DNA of 64,000 nt, from contig CAKVIE010000003.1 in the NCBI GenBank assembly GCA_934754505.1, positions 113,466 through 177,465 of the forward strand, in the 5' to 3' direction. This document shows, in pieces, positions 25,935-35,353 of the stretch. The stretch's first letter is position 1, and the number at the start of each line of letters is the position of its first letter. The notes under the pieces were generated by a model. That model was not told the origin of the DNA and made no database searches. It was given only the letters and a program-made list of their open reading frames with translations. Source of the DNA: an uncultured Candidatus Melainabacteria bacterium (GTDB lineage Bacteria; Cyanobacteriota; Vampirovibrionia; Gastranaerophilales; Gastranaerophilaceae). Made by a program: the position numbers and the translations under genes.

Positions 25935-26432
25935 ATGAAAGTTAAACTTGAAGATTTATCACAAGCTAAAGACGGAATACTTAATTTCGAATTTGAAGAT
26001 ACTCCAGATGGGATTGACCTTGCAGAGCCTGCAAAAGCGAAATTAACCGTAAAAAAAATAGGCGGAGGTTACATCAGTGTCAAAGGTGTAATCGAGGGAA
26101 AACTTAATGCGGTATGTGATAACTGTTTAAAGGATTTTATACAGCCTTTGAGAGCGGAAGTAGATGAAACATTTGCCGAAAATGCTTTGTATGAGGAGTA
26201 TAAAGAGGAAACAGAGATTAAAGATAATTTCTTTGTAACTGATTTAAACGGTGCGGATGAGATAGATTTAACAGATTTAATGTATCAATCCTTAATATTG
26301 ACTATACCAAATAAACTTGTTTGTGATATAAATTGTATGGGCGATGAAGAAATCAATAAATATATAAAAAAAGAAATTCAAGACCCGAGATTAGAAATTT
26401 TTAAGACAATAAAAACAGAAAAGGACAATTAA
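25935..26432 (+). CDS. DUF177/YceD family protein
   Basis: 165 residues. The family mark is the CDNCLKDF motif near residue 60 followed by an acidic EVDETF segment. DUF177 proteins lie directly before rpmF in very many bacteria and are linked to 23S rRNA/ribosome assembly (the plant homologue is needed for 23S rRNA accumulation). Here the gene stops 1 bp before the rpmF ATG and opens the ribosome-lipid operon. Confidence 0.85.
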   Translation: MKVKLEDLSQAKDGILNFEFEDTPDGIDLAEPAKAKLTVKKIGGGYISVKGVIEGKLNAVCDNCLKDFIQPLRAEVDETFAENALYEEYKEETEIKDNFFVTDLNGADEIDLTDLMYQSLILTIPNKLVCDINCMGDEEINKYIKKEIQDPRLEIFKTIKTEKDN

Positions 26433-26433
26433 A

Positions 26434-26628
26434 ATGGCAGTTCCAAAGAAAAGAACGGGAGCATCATCCCAAGGACACAGAAGAGCAAACTGGAAAGCAA
26501 CAGTTCCTGCAGTAACAACATGTAAGAATTGCGGAGCTTTGGTTCCGACACACACAGTATGTCCTGAATGCGGACAATACAAAGGTGTTGTTGCAAGCAA
26601 AAAAGCAGTAGCAGAAAAAGCAGAATAA
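26434..26628 (+). CDS. rpmF: 50S ribosomal protein L32
   Basis: 64 residues, beginning MAVPKKRTGASSQGHRRANW, the classic L32 N-terminus. The zinc ribbon is complete: CKNCG at about 31-35 and CPECG at about 44-48. It sits between DUF177 and plsX, the standard order. Confidence 0.97.
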   Translation: MAVPKKRTGASSQGHRRANWKATVPAVTTCKNCGALVPTHTVCPECGQYKGVVASKKAVAEKAE

Positions 26629-26659
26629 CAGATAAAAGATAGTTACGGGTAAAACAGGA

Positions 26660-27727
26660 ATGACAAGAATAGCTGTAGATGCAATGGGCGGAGATTATGC
26701 TCCGAGAGCAATTGTAGAAGGTGCAGTATGGGGTGCTTTTGAATACAATGTTCCTATCGAATTAGTGGGAAAAGAAGACAAAATTCATGCTGAACTTGAC
26801 AGAATTAAGCAAGAAGGTATCGTTTATTCCGGAAACGGAATGTTCAAGCCTAAAAGAATTAAAATTGATCCCGATAAGCTTGATATCAAAATCACGCACG
26901 CAAGCGAAACGATTGAAATGGGCGAAGCTCCGGGGCAAGCAATAAGAAAGAAGAAAAATTCTTCTATTGTTTTGACAGTTGCAGCTGTTGCTAAAGGTAG
27001 TTCCGATGCAGTTGTAGCAGCAGGTTCAACAGGTGCTGCAATGGCATCAAGTTTGTTTGGTTTAGGCAGATTACCGGGAATTGACAGACCGGCAATTTGC
27101 TTAACATTACCGTCAATGAAAAAACCCGTAGTTATCATTGATGGCGGTGCAAACGCAAACAGCACTCCTGATATGTTATTCCAGTTTGGTATTATGGGAT
27201 CGACTTTTGCTAAAAACATTTTAGGTATTGATAACCCGAGAATCGGTGTTTTGAATATCGGTGAAGAAAGAGGCAAAGGTAATGAACTTGTTCAAGCTGC
27301 TTATAATATGTTTGAACAAAAGAAAGAACATTTAAACTTCATTGGTAACATTGAAGGTAAAGAAGTCTTTTTAGGAAATTGTGACGTAATTGTTTGTGAC
27401 GGTTTCGTTGGAAACGTTGCATTGAAAACGATTGAAGGTGCTTCTTCAATGTTGTTCTTTATGATTAAGAATGAATTTAAAGAAAATATAATTTCCAAAG
27501 TTATCGGACTTCTTGCAAAACCGTTCATGAAGAAGATTTATACAAAAATTAATTACGAAGAATTCGGCGGTGCTTTACTTCTTGGTGTAAAAGGTATAAC
27601 AGTAATCTGCCACGGTCGTTCAACGGCTTATGCAATCAAGAATGCAATCAGAGTTGCAAAAGATGCTGTTGAAAAAGAAGTAAATAAAAAGATTGAAGAA
27701 TTTTACCAATCCTCTTTGAACGCATAA
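26660..27727 (+). CDS. plsX: Phosphate acyltransferase PlsX
   Basis: 355 residues. It makes acyl-phosphate from acyl-ACP for phospholipid synthesis. The N-terminus IAVDAMGGDYAPRAIVEGA is diagnostic. SAGSTGA-like AAGSTGAAMASSLFGLGRL, LIDGGANANSTP-type sequence and CDGFVGNVALKTIEG also match the family. It is preceded by AGGA and lies 31 bp after rpmF in the conserved rpmF-plsX-fabH order. Confidence 0.96.
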   Translation: MTRIAVDAMGGDYAPRAIVEGAVWGAFEYNVPIELVGKEDKIHAELDRIKQEGIVYSGNGMFKPKRIKIDPDKLDIKITHASETIEMGEAPGQAIRKKKNSSIVLTVAAVAKGSSDAVVAAGSTGAAMASSLFGLGRLPGIDRPAICLTLPSMKKPVVIIDGGANANSTPDMLFQFGIMGSTFAKNILGIDNPRIGVLNIGEERGKGNELVQAAYNMFEQKKEHLNFIGNIEGKEVFLGNCDVIVCDGFVGNVALKTIEGASSMLFFMIKNEFKENIISKVIGLLAKPFMKKIYTKINYEEFGGALLLGVKGITVICHGRSTAYAIKNAIRVAKDAVEKEVNKKIEEFYQSSLNA

Positions 27728-27760
27728 TTTAGGCGAGAAACATTAATCGGAAACAATTAC

Positions 27761-28762
27761 ATGAAAAATATTCCCGTAATGATTTCAGGCATTGATTTCT
27801 ATGTACCTGAAACCATAGTTACAAATGATGATATAGCCACATTGGTCGATACGAGCGATGAGTGGATTAAAACGAGGACGGGAATTTCCGAACGCAGGGT
27901 TGTTTCCGGTAATCAGACTTCAATAACAATGGGTATTGAAGCCGCTTCAAGGTTAATTTCAAAACAAAATACTGATGTTGCATCAATAGATTTAATAATT
28001 TCTGCAACATCAATTCCGGCAAAGGCCTATCCTGCCGTTGCTTGTGAAATTCAAGCCGCAATAGGTGCTAAAAATGCAGCTGCTTTTGACATAACTGCGG
28101 CATGCTCGGGCATGATTTACGCTATGAGTATTGCAAAGGCTTATATTTCGTCGGGCATGTATAAAAAGATTTTACTTGTGATGACTGATGCAAATTCAAA
28201 GTTTGTAGATTGGTCTGATAGAAGTGTTTGTTGTATTTTCGGTGATGGTGCAGGTGCTATGCTGCTTGAGAAATCAACCGACGGTAAAGATGACATAGAA
28301 GCTATTGATTTGACTACAATGGGCGAATTAGGTGAATATATTTCTCTTGAAATTTCAGGAAAAAATTGTCCTTTGGTTGAAGAAAACGAACAAAAACCAA
28401 TGTTTATTCATATGGCAGGCAGAGATGTTTACAAATTTGTCATGACCATTTTGCCAGATAAAATTCAACAAACTTTAAATAAAGCAAATTTAACTGCAAA
28501 TGAAATAGATTATTTTGTTCCTCACCAAGCAAATATGAGAATTACCGATGCACTTTCGGAACGTATCGGTTTTGAACCTGATAAGGTAATTGTTAATATT
28601 CAAAAATACGGTAACACCTCTGCAGCCTCTGTTCCGATAGCTTTAACGGAAAGCATAAGAAACGGTAAAATAAAATTGCCGTGTAAAGCGTTTTTAACAG
28701 GTTTCGGTGCGGGTATGACGTGTGGAAACGCAATAGTCAATTTAAGAGAAGGAATTGCATAA
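27761..28762 (+). CDS. fabH: 3-oxoacyl-ACP synthase III
   Basis: 333 residues. It starts fatty acid chains by condensing acetyl-CoA with malonyl-ACP. The catalytic triad is visible: Cys in DITAACSGMIYAM, His in PHQANMRI, and Asn in YGNTSAASVP. WIKTRTGISERR is the CoA-binding start region. Two copies of the CGGGCATG octamer fall inside the gene (28107 and 28152), both as TCG GGC ATG (Ser-Gly-Met). It overlaps fabD by one base. Confidence 0.96.
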   Translation: MKNIPVMISGIDFYVPETIVTNDDIATLVDTSDEWIKTRTGISERRVVSGNQTSITMGIEAASRLISKQNTDVASIDLIISATSIPAKAYPAVACEIQAAIGAKNAAAFDITAACSGMIYAMSIAKAYISSGMYKKILLVMTDANSKFVDWSDRSVCCIFGDGAGAMLLEKSTDGKDDIEAIDLTTMGELGEYISLEISGKNCPLVEENEQKPMFIHMAGRDVYKFVMTILPDKIQQTLNKANLTANEIDYFVPHQANMRITDALSERIGFEPDKVIVNIQKYGNTSAASVPIALTESIRNGKIKLPCKAFLTGFGAGMTCGNAIVNLREGIA

Positions 28763-29697
28763 TGAAAAAAACAGCGATAATATTCCCCGGACAAGGTTCT
28801 CAAGTTGTCGGCATGGGAAAAGATTTATATGAAAAATTTGATACGGCAAAAAAAGTTTTTGAAACAGCTGATAATGCACTCGGATATAAGATATCAGAGA
28901 TTTGTTTCAATGGTCCTGATGATGTTTTGAAACAAACAAAAAACACTCAGCCTGCAATATTGACAACATCATTGGCATGCCTTGAAGTTTTAAGAGAAAA
29001 TGCTGATTTAGATATTGTTGCAACAGCAGGCCACAGCTTGGGAGAATATGGAGCTTTGTACCTTGCAGGTGTTTTAAGTCTTGAAAATGCTATTAAAATC
29101 ACAGGTAAAAGAGCTGAATTAATGAATGAAGCAGCAAGTGAAACAAATGGTTCTATGGCAGCTGTTTTGGGCTTATCAGAAGATGTTGTAAAAGAAGGTT
29201 TAGAAGAACTTAAACAGTATGGAAAAATTTCCGTTGCAAATTATAATTGCCCCGGTCAAATTGTAATTACGGGTGAAAAAGCTGCAATAGAAAAATCAAT
29301 AGAAGTTTTGAAGGCAAAAGGTGCAAAGAGAGTTATAGAACTCGCTGTATCAGGTGCTTTTCACTCAGAATTAATGAAAGGTGCTGCTGATAAATTTGCA
29401 GAATTTGTAAAAGATTATAATTTTGAAAATGCAAATATTCCTGTTTATGAAAATACAGATGCAAAGGCTGTTTCAGACGGAAAAGATTTGCAAAACAGAG
29501 TTTCAAAACAAATTTATTCATCTGTTCATTGGACAGAAACAATAAACAATATGATTCAAGATGGTGTAGAGATTTTTATTGAAGTCGGAGCAGGAAAGGT
29601 TTTAGCAGGACTTAATAAAAAAATCAGTTCTGAAATTGTTACATACAATGTTTACGATTCAGAATCATTACAAACTGTTTTGAATGAGTTAAAATAA
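28762..29697 (+). CDS. fabD: Malonyl-CoA:ACP transacylase
   Basis: 311 residues from the ATG at 28762, with a GAAGGA ribosome site inside fabH. It loads malonate onto ACP. The start IIFPGQGSQVVGMGKD is typical, the nucleophile elbow is GHSLGEYGAL, and AFHSELM carries the catalytic His. It is translationally coupled to fabH (TAATG). Confidence 0.96.
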   Translation: MKKTAIIFPGQGSQVVGMGKDLYEKFDTAKKVFETADNALGYKISEICFNGPDDVLKQTKNTQPAILTTSLACLEVLRENADLDIVATAGHSLGEYGALYLAGVLSLENAIKITGKRAELMNEAASETNGSMAAVLGLSEDVVKEGLEELKQYGKISVANYNCPGQIVITGEKAAIEKSIEVLKAKGAKRVIELAVSGAFHSELMKGAADKFAEFVKDYNFENANIPVYENTDAKAVSDGKDLQNRVSKQIYSSVHWTETINNMIQDGVEIFIEVGAGKVLAGLNKKISSEIVTYNVYDSESLQTVLNELK

Positions 29698-29707
29698 GGA
29701 GAAAAAA

Positions 29708-30436
29708 ATGGGTGAAAAGCAAGTAGCATTAGTAACCGGCGGTTCAAGAGGCATTGGTAAAGCATGTGCTTTAGAACTCGCAAAAGCAGGTTTTGATGTA
29801 GCTGTTATATATGCAGGCAATGAAGTTGCAGCAAATAATACGGTTGCAGAGTTGAAGGATTTAGGCTCTGATGCACAAGCATTCAAAGTTGATATTTCTA
29901 ATGAAGATAATGTAAACGAAGGAATTGCATCAGTAATTGAAAAATACGGCAGAATTGACGTTTTGATAAACAATGCGGGAATTACTCGTGACGGTTTATT
30001 TGTAAGAATGAATTCAGATGATTGGAATGCCGTTATAAATACAAATTTAAGCGGTGCATATTATGTTTCTAAACCTGTTGTTAAATTGATGATGAAACAA
30101 CGTTCCGGCAGCATTGTAAATATTTCAAGCATTGTCGGAGTAATGGGTAATGCAGGTCAAGCCAATTATTCGGCAGCAAAAGCAGGTTTAATCGGATTTA
30201 CAAAATCACTTGCAAAAGAATTAGGTGCAAGAAATATTCGCGTAAATGCAATTGCTCCCGGATTTATTCAAACAGATATGACAAAAGATTTGGATACGGA
30301 AAAAATGTCTGAACATATTCCATTGAAAAGACTTGGAGAAGCTCAAGATATTGCTGTTACAGCTAAGTTCTTGGCTGTTGACGGCAAATATATTACAGGT
30401 CAGGTTGTCGGTGTTGACGGCGGTCTTGTAATATAA
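29708..30436 (+). CDS. fabG: 3-oxoacyl-ACP reductase
   Basis: 242 residues, a short-chain dehydrogenase that reduces beta-ketoacyl-ACP with NADPH. The cofactor motif TGGSRGIGKA, the NNAGITRDG segment, the catalytic Ser in NISSIVG, and the YSAAK Tyr-x3-Lys pair are all present. IAPGFIQTDM follows as in FabG. AAGGAG lies 8 nt before the ATG. Confidence 0.95.
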   Translation: MGEKQVALVTGGSRGIGKACALELAKAGFDVAVIYAGNEVAANNTVAELKDLGSDAQAFKVDISNEDNVNEGIASVIEKYGRIDVLINNAGITRDGLFVRMNSDDWNAVINTNLSGAYYVSKPVVKLMMKQRSGSIVNISSIVGVMGNAGQANYSAAKAGLIGFTKSLAKELGARNIRVNAIAPGFIQTDMTKDLDTEKMSEHIPLKRLGEAQDIAVTAKFLAVDGKYITGQVVGVDGGLVI

Positions 30437-30459
30437 GTTTTTAAATTTTGTAAATATCT

Positions 30460-30487
30460 TTGCAAGATTAAATTTAGCAAGTATAAT
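30460..30487 (+). promoter_or_regulatory. Internal promoter in front of acpP
   Basis: TTGCAA (30460-30465) and TATAAT (30482-30487) with a 16-bp spacer lie in the 97-bp gap between fabG and acpP. ACP is needed in far larger amounts than the enzymes around it, so a separate strong promoter here makes sense. Confidence 0.65.
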
Positions 30488-30533
30488 AAAATAGTAAATG
30501 TTAATCTAAATAGTTAAATGAGGTAATACAAAC

Positions 30534-30767
30534 ATGAGTACAGTTTTTGACAGAGTAAAAAAAGTAGTAGTAGATCAATTAAGCGTTGAAGAAGGATTAG
30601 TAACTCCTGATGCAAGTTTTACAGCTGATTTAGGTGCTGATTCATTGGATACAGTTGAATTGGTTATGGCTCTTGAAGAAGAATTCGGTTGCGAAATTCC
30701 TGATGAAGAAGCTGAAAAAATTGCAACTGTTCAAGATGCAGTAAACTACATTGAATCTCATTCATAG
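30534..30767 (+). CDS. acpP: Acyl carrier protein
   Basis: 77 residues, strongly acidic. The phosphopantetheine attachment serine is in LGADSLDTVELVMALEEEF, the textbook ACP helix II. It carries growing acyl chains for the Fab enzymes encoded around it. GAGG lies 11 nt before the ATG. A promoter precedes it and a hairpin follows it, so it may also be expressed as a short separate transcript. Confidence 0.97.
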   Translation: MSTVFDRVKKVVVDQLSVEEGLVTPDASFTADLGADSLDTVELVMALEEEFGCEIPDEEAEKIATVQDAVNYIESHS

Positions 30768-30788
30768 TTTATATAACGTTAGATATAG

Positions 30789-30827
30789 AAAATACGAGGG
30801 GTATGTTCATTGTTCTCCTCGTATTTT
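30789..30827 (+). terminator. Hairpin between acpP and fabF, possible partial terminator
   Basis: AAAATACGAGG (30789-30799) and CCTCGTATTTT (30817-30827) make a perfect 11-bp stem with a 17-nt loop. The T-tract is only the end of the stem, so termination may be partial or the hairpin may protect the 3' end of a short acpP mRNA. The fabF ribosome site follows 6 bp later. Confidence 0.7.
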
Positions 30828-30845
30828 AGTATAAAGGAAGATAAA

Positions 30846-32099
30846 ATGGCAAAAAAACGAGTTGTAGTAACAGGCATGGGTGTTGTATCACCGTTTGGTG
30901 TCGGAGTTGATACATTATGGTCAAATTTGTTAGAAGGTAACAGTGGTATCAGAACTTTTCAAAACATTAATCCTGATGATCACCTTGTAAAAATTGGCGG
31001 TGAAGTCAGAGATTTTAATCCTGAGGATTACATTGATGCGAAAGAAGCAAAGAGAATGGATAGATTTATCCAATTTGCTGTTGTAGCAGCTGATGAAGCA
31101 TGTAAAAATTCAGGTCTTGATTTAGATAAAGAAGATAAAACAAGAATAGGTGTCGTTGCAGGTTCAGGTGCAGGCGGTTTTATGACGATTGAAAAAAATC
31201 ACAAAGCCATGCTTGAAAAAGGTTACCATAAATGTTCTCCATTCACAGTGCCAATGCTCATCACAAACATGGCGGCAGGCAAAATTGCAATTAAATTCGG
31301 TTTAAGAGGACCGAATAAAGCTGTTGTTTCTGCTTGTGCGACAGGTGCTCATTCAATCGGCGATGGTGCAAGATTAATTCAATATGGTGAATGTGATGTT
31401 GTTTTTGCAGGCGGCTCGGAAGCTATTATTTGTAATTTAGGTATCGGTTCATTTACGAGTGCAAGAACTTTGTCGAAGCGTAACGATGAACCCGAAAAGG
31501 CTTCAAGACCTTATGATAAAGACCGTGACGGTTTTGTAATGGGCGAAGGTGCAGGCATAGTAATTTTGGAAGAACTTGAACATGCTAAAAAGCGTGGTGC
31601 AAAAATTTATGCTGAACTTGTCGGATATGGACAAAGTTGTGATGCGTATGACCCTGTTGCTCCCGATCCGGAAGGTAAAGGTGCGGAACTTGCAATCAGA
31701 AAGGCTCTTGATGAAGCAGAACTTACGACAAATGACATTCAGTATGTAAATATGCATGGTACAAGCACACACCTTGGAGATATTGCTGAATCAAATACCG
31801 TTGCAAGAATTTTCGGTGATAAAGAACAAAATAAAAATTTGCTTGTAAGTTCGACAAAATCAATGACGGGCCACATGATTGGCGGAGCAGGAAGCGTTGA
31901 ATCTGTTGTTTGTATCAAAACGATTAATGATGGCATTGTTCCTCCTACAATCAATCTTGAGCATCAAGACGAAGAAGTTGCTAATTTGGATTACGTTCCG
32001 AATAAAGCTCGAAAACATAATGTAACCGCTGCTGTAAATAATTCCTTCGGATTTGGCGGCTGCAATGCGGTTTTGATTTTCAAAAAATTTGAAGATTAA
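30846..32099 (+). CDS. fabF: 3-oxoacyl-ACP synthase II
   Basis: 417 residues from the ATG at 30846 (AAAGGAAG upstream); an upstream in-frame ATG at 30810 lies in the hairpin loop region and is less likely. It elongates acyl chains. The active site is Cys in VVSACATGAHSIGDG, with His in MHGTSTHLGD and KSMTGHMIG, and the glycine-rich FGFGGCNAVL at the end. Last gene of the fab operon. Confidence 0.96.
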   Translation: MAKKRVVVTGMGVVSPFGVGVDTLWSNLLEGNSGIRTFQNINPDDHLVKIGGEVRDFNPEDYIDAKEAKRMDRFIQFAVVAADEACKNSGLDLDKEDKTRIGVVAGSGAGGFMTIEKNHKAMLEKGYHKCSPFTVPMLITNMAAGKIAIKFGLRGPNKAVVSACATGAHSIGDGARLIQYGECDVVFAGGSEAIICNLGIGSFTSARTLSKRNDEPEKASRPYDKDRDGFVMGEGAGIVILEELEHAKKRGAKIYAELVGYGQSCDAYDPVAPDPEGKGAELAIRKALDEAELTTNDIQYVNMHGTSTHLGDIAESNTVARIFGDKEQNKNLLVSSTKSMTGHMIGGAGSVESVVCIKTINDGIVPPTINLEHQDEEVANLDYVPNKARKHNVTAAVNNSFGFGGCNAVLIFKKFED

Positions 32100-32107
32100 T
32101 ATTTTCA

Positions 32108-32141
32108 GCAAATCGGATTTTATAAATCCGATTTGCTTTTT
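32108..32141 (+). terminator. Intrinsic terminator after fabF
   Basis: GCAAATCGGATTT (32108-32120) pairs perfectly with AAATCCGATTTGC (32124-32136), followed by a run of T's, 8 bp after the stop codon. Confidence 0.95.
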
Positions 32142-32166
32142 AAGGGCAATGATTGGGGCATGAACA

Positions 32167-33729
32167 ATGACAAAAAAACGTATTTTTTCAATAATAGATA
32201 TATTAGGGGTAATTTTAGTAACCTTTATAGTGTATAAAACTTTATTACCTTGTGGAAAAGTTTGTACTTTTTATGGCGATGATTTATTATCACCTTTTTA
32301 TACATTTGGTGTTAGTTTACCATTATCAAACCCATTTTCAGCTTTTTTTACAAGTCCTCATAACAGCTGGATAATGTCAATGTTTCACGTATTGACGGCA
32401 AGACTGTTACCAATGGCAACGGGAATTCATCCGCAAATATTTGTTCAAGAAGTTTATTTTCCTTTTGCCTGCTTCTTATTGACACTATTTTTATATTGTG
32501 TGTCAAATAATTTTACAAAATATTTAAAAATCAGACATTTAACCTTTGTATTTGCGTTAGCACTATTTCCTTTAATAATAGCTATATTGAGAAATGTTGA
32601 TTTGTTATGGTTTTTTACCCAGTGCTGCTGGTTTTATGCTTATGTGTTTATGCAGCTTTTTGGAATTGTAACTTTTAACGAAATTCAATCTTTTTATATT
32701 CAAAAGGAAAAGTTTTCAAAGCGGAGAATGATTGTTTTTTGCATATTAGTTTTTCTAATGCTAAATACTTTTGAATTTTATAAATTTATTTTTTGTTCAA
32801 CATTAATAATCGGATTTTTATTGAACAAATTTTTTACAAAAGATCAGTTGTTTAACAAGAAAACGGCTTGTTTTTTGATATGTTCTTTAATTATATTTGC
32901 AATCACTACGTTTATTCCTTGTTTAGGTATTGTTTATAACAATTCTTATTTTGAAGCATTTACATTTCAATCTTTTTTGAATTTTTTCCCCGGGTATTTG
33001 AGTCATTATTGGCATTATGTAATTTTTAATAATTTAGATTTAATACTTTTAACATCGGTATTGCTTGTTTTAATTAAAATATTCGGAGAAGACAAATTAA
33101 AAAATAAAAGATTATTTATTTATGTTTTTTCCGTATTTGTTTCAATTTTGCTATTTAATTTTGTTATAATTTGGGGATCTAATATAAATTATTATAATTG
33201 TATTTTAGATCATTCAGGGATAAGATTTTGCAATACAACAATGTTTTTATGCCTTTTCTTGTCTTGTTTAAGTTATTTCATAGCAAACACAGAATTCAAA
33301 AAGCCTGTTTTGGTTGGTTTGATTCTTACTGCGATTTTGTACTCTATAAATGTTAAAAAGAATAATTTTGATTTTGCAGATAATGTTAATTCTTATAAAA
33401 CAATTCGCCAATGTCACTACATTTTAGACAAGTTTTTTGTATTACACAGTCTGAAAACACCTGTTTTCTACAATTATTATACAGGTAATTTATATCAAAA
33501 TAATTCGTTGAAATACTTCATATATTTTTACAAATCACCATTTAAGTCATCTCAATATAAGATTATTAATATTACTGATGTCTCTTACACAGAACCAAAT
33601 AAATACCATCATTTGGCAATAAGAGATTTGATGATAAAAAAATGCAAAGAAGTAACCGGTTATCAAATAACTGAAGATGAATTGGAAAAAATGGATTTCC
33701 AAAGTTTATATAAATATAGTGGAAACTAA
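32167..33729 (+). CDS. Polytopic membrane protein, possible GT-C type glycosyltransferase
   Basis: 520 residues with about ten or more hydrophobic helices spread through residues 10-400 and a soluble C-terminal 110 residues. The first loop after TM1 carries paired acids (FYGDDLLSPFY). That is the place where GT-C glycosyltransferases have their catalytic Asp, but no full family motif is visible. It is very rich in Phe, Tyr and Cys. No neighbours on the same strand suggest a pathway. A transporter-like or polysaccharide-related role is possible. GGGG lies 11 nt before the ATG. Confidence 0.6.
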   Translation: MTKKRIFSIIDILGVILVTFIVYKTLLPCGKVCTFYGDDLLSPFYTFGVSLPLSNPFSAFFTSPHNSWIMSMFHVLTARLLPMATGIHPQIFVQEVYFPFACFLLTLFLYCVSNNFTKYLKIRHLTFVFALALFPLIIAILRNVDLLWFFTQCCWFYAYVFMQLFGIVTFNEIQSFYIQKEKFSKRRMIVFCILVFLMLNTFEFYKFIFCSTLIIGFLLNKFFTKDQLFNKKTACFLICSLIIFAITTFIPCLGIVYNNSYFEAFTFQSFLNFFPGYLSHYWHYVIFNNLDLILLTSVLLVLIKIFGEDKLKNKRLFIYVFSVFVSILLFNFVIIWGSNINYYNCILDHSGIRFCNTTMFLCLFLSCLSYFIANTEFKKPVLVGLILTAILYSINVKKNNFDFADNVNSYKTIRQCHYILDKFFVLHSLKTPVFYNYYTGNLYQNNSLKYFIYFYKSPFKSSQYKIINITDVSYTEPNKYHHLAIRDLMIKKCKEVTGYQITEDELEKMDFQSLYKYSGN

Positions 33730-33744
33730 TTTGTAAAAAAAAAC

Positions 33745-33779
33745 AAGCGGCTTGATTCTTTTTGAGTTAAGCCGCTTTT
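33745..33779. terminator. Bidirectional terminator
   Basis: AAGCGGCTT (33745-33753) pairs with AAGCCGCTT (33769-33777), with A- and T-rich flanks. It lies between the convergent membrane-protein genes and overlaps the end of the smaller one. Confidence 0.85.
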
Positions 33780-33981
33780 ATCTTACGTCTTTATCTTCGT
33801 ACATTAATGACCAAATAAGTGCACCAACCCAGCCTACAAAGGTCATACCAAAAAATAAGTTCAATAAAAATATCGCAAGTGTATTTTTTTTATTTCTTAT
33901 TAATGCTATGAATGTTGGCAAAAAATAACCAAAAATTGACAAAAACAATACAAATGTGATTGAAAATATTAAGAAAAACAT
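33778..33981 (-). CDS. Superinfection immunity family small membrane protein
   Basis: 67 residues with two membrane helices. The sequence FLPTFIALIRNKKNTLAIFLLN followed by F-G-TFVGWVGALIWSL matches the superinfection immunity family, named for T4 Imm-like proteins that block entry of superinfecting phage DNA. Most chromosomal members are untested and widespread, so the name is not proof of a defence role. It is alone, with GAGG upstream of the ATG. Confidence 0.82.
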   Translation of the reverse strand: MFFLIFSITFVLFLSIFGYFLPTFIALIRNKKNTLAIFLLNLFFGMTFVGWVGALIWSLMYEDKDVR

Positions 33982-34045
33982 AGTGCCTCCTCAAAAGTAA
34001 TTTTAACACTCAACTTTAATTTTTCAATCCCACAAAAATATAATA

Positions 34046-35350
34046 CTATATTTCTTTATCAAAGTATCTTAAAATTTCAACAAGAGTATTTGTATTACCG
34101 AGGTTACCTGACTTTGTAACAATAAAACGAGCTTCTAAATCAGCACAGAGGGGGATTGCAGGTGCCACAGCATCGATTATTTGCAAACAGGATATATTTA
34201 ATGCGTCTAAACATTTATGCGATGTTTCTCCGCCTACCGTAATCAAAATTACATCTTTTTGAGCCATTATTACACTTGTAATTTCTGCAAGGTAATCACA
34301 AATCATAGAAATAAAAGCTTCTCTTGAAATTTCTTTTTCAAAAAGCATTACGGTCATTGCATCAGGGTCTTGAAACAATGATGATGTATGAATTACTACT
34401 GTATTTTTATGGTTCAAATTTTTGACAGCTCTTTCAATAATATCGTCACGTTCATAACCTAAAATTTGTTCAGGAGAGATTTCTATTGAATATACATTTT
34501 CAATATTTTCATCAAGTTCAAGTTTTTTTATTTGAGAAGCGGCAAGCTCGGTTGCTGAACCCGAAACAACTAATTTCGGAAGTTCGGGAATTGATTTTGA
34601 TATACGGTGATACTTCGCTTCAGGGAAAATAATATCACATAATGCTTGAGCAGCTCCTGCCGAACCGCAGGGTAATATTCGAGTATTACATTTTTTAACT
34701 GCGAACATTACTTGTTCAATATCAATAGAGGAAACAGCATCTGCAACTATCAAATGTTTTCCTTGTGCAATCAATTCATTTAATTTTGATAAAATAGGTC
34801 CCGCACCTTGTTTTACAATATTTAATTCAATCAAAGCAACTGAATCTTTTTTATCTTCAGGTAGTCCGTTTCTCAAAACAGTCGGTATATGAGATTCATA
34901 AATCGGTGCTCTCGGGTCACGTGCAAATTCGGTTCTTTCTATCGGAACACCTTTCAACAAATGGTAACCGCCGACTGTTATCCTGCCCTCATTTGGGAAA
35001 GCAGGCATAATTAAAGCTGCATCATAGTCAGTAGCTTCTATAATACCTGTTATTTCCATCGCAATATTGCCACGAATTGTTGAATCGATTTTTTTGTAAA
35101 TATTATCAATTTTCAAATTTTCAATAATCGCAGCAGCAGCATCTTTTGCTCTTTGCTTGGCTTCTTTGGCATCAATATTTCTGCTCTCGGTTGAAACCGC
35201 CCAAACTTGTGTATGAGCAAGTGATTGCGGAATATCATTGTAGCTTGTCAAAACTTGCGTACTGCAGCCTTTTACATGAAATTGCAGTGCTGTATCATTA
35301 GCACCTGTCAAATCATCTGCTATTATTGCGACACCATCGGAAAATAACAT
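34046..35350 (-). CDS. Four-carbon acid sugar kinase family protein (DUF1537)
   Basis: 434 residues. The N-terminus AIIADDLTGANDTALQF is the DUF1537 signature, with KKIDSTIRGNI as the second conserved block and a C-terminal TVGGETSHKCLDAL nucleotide-binding region. Characterised members phosphorylate D-threonate, D-erythronate or related acids. The usual partner genes (PdxA2-like dehydrogenase or aldolase) are absent, so the substrate is unknown. It follows ssb by 3 bp and is probably co-transcribed with it. Confidence 0.88.
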   Translation of the reverse strand: MLFSDGVAIIADDLTGANDTALQFHVKGCSTQVLTSYNDIPQSLAHTQVWAVSTESRNIDAKEAKQRAKDAAAAIIENLKIDNIYKKIDSTIRGNIAMEITGIIEATDYDAALIMPAFPNEGRITVGGYHLLKGVPIERTEFARDPRAPIYESHIPTVLRNGLPEDKKDSVALIELNIVKQGAGPILSKLNELIAQGKHLIVADAVSSIDIEQVMFAVKKCNTRILPCGSAGAAQALCDIIFPEAKYHRISKSIPELPKLVVSGSATELAASQIKKLELDENIENVYSIEISPEQILGYERDDIIERAVKNLNHKNTVVIHTSSLFQDPDAMTVMLFEKEISREAFISMICDYLAEITSVIMAQKDVILITVGGETSHKCLDALNISCLQIIDAVAPAIPLCADLEARFIVTKSGNLGNTNTLVEILRYFDKEI

Positions 35351-35353
35351 AGT

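Noticed and set aside
33778..33981. Phage-defence island around the superinfection immunity-like gene
   Set aside because: Neighbours are ordinary metabolic and membrane genes; no phage, integrase or defence partners are present.
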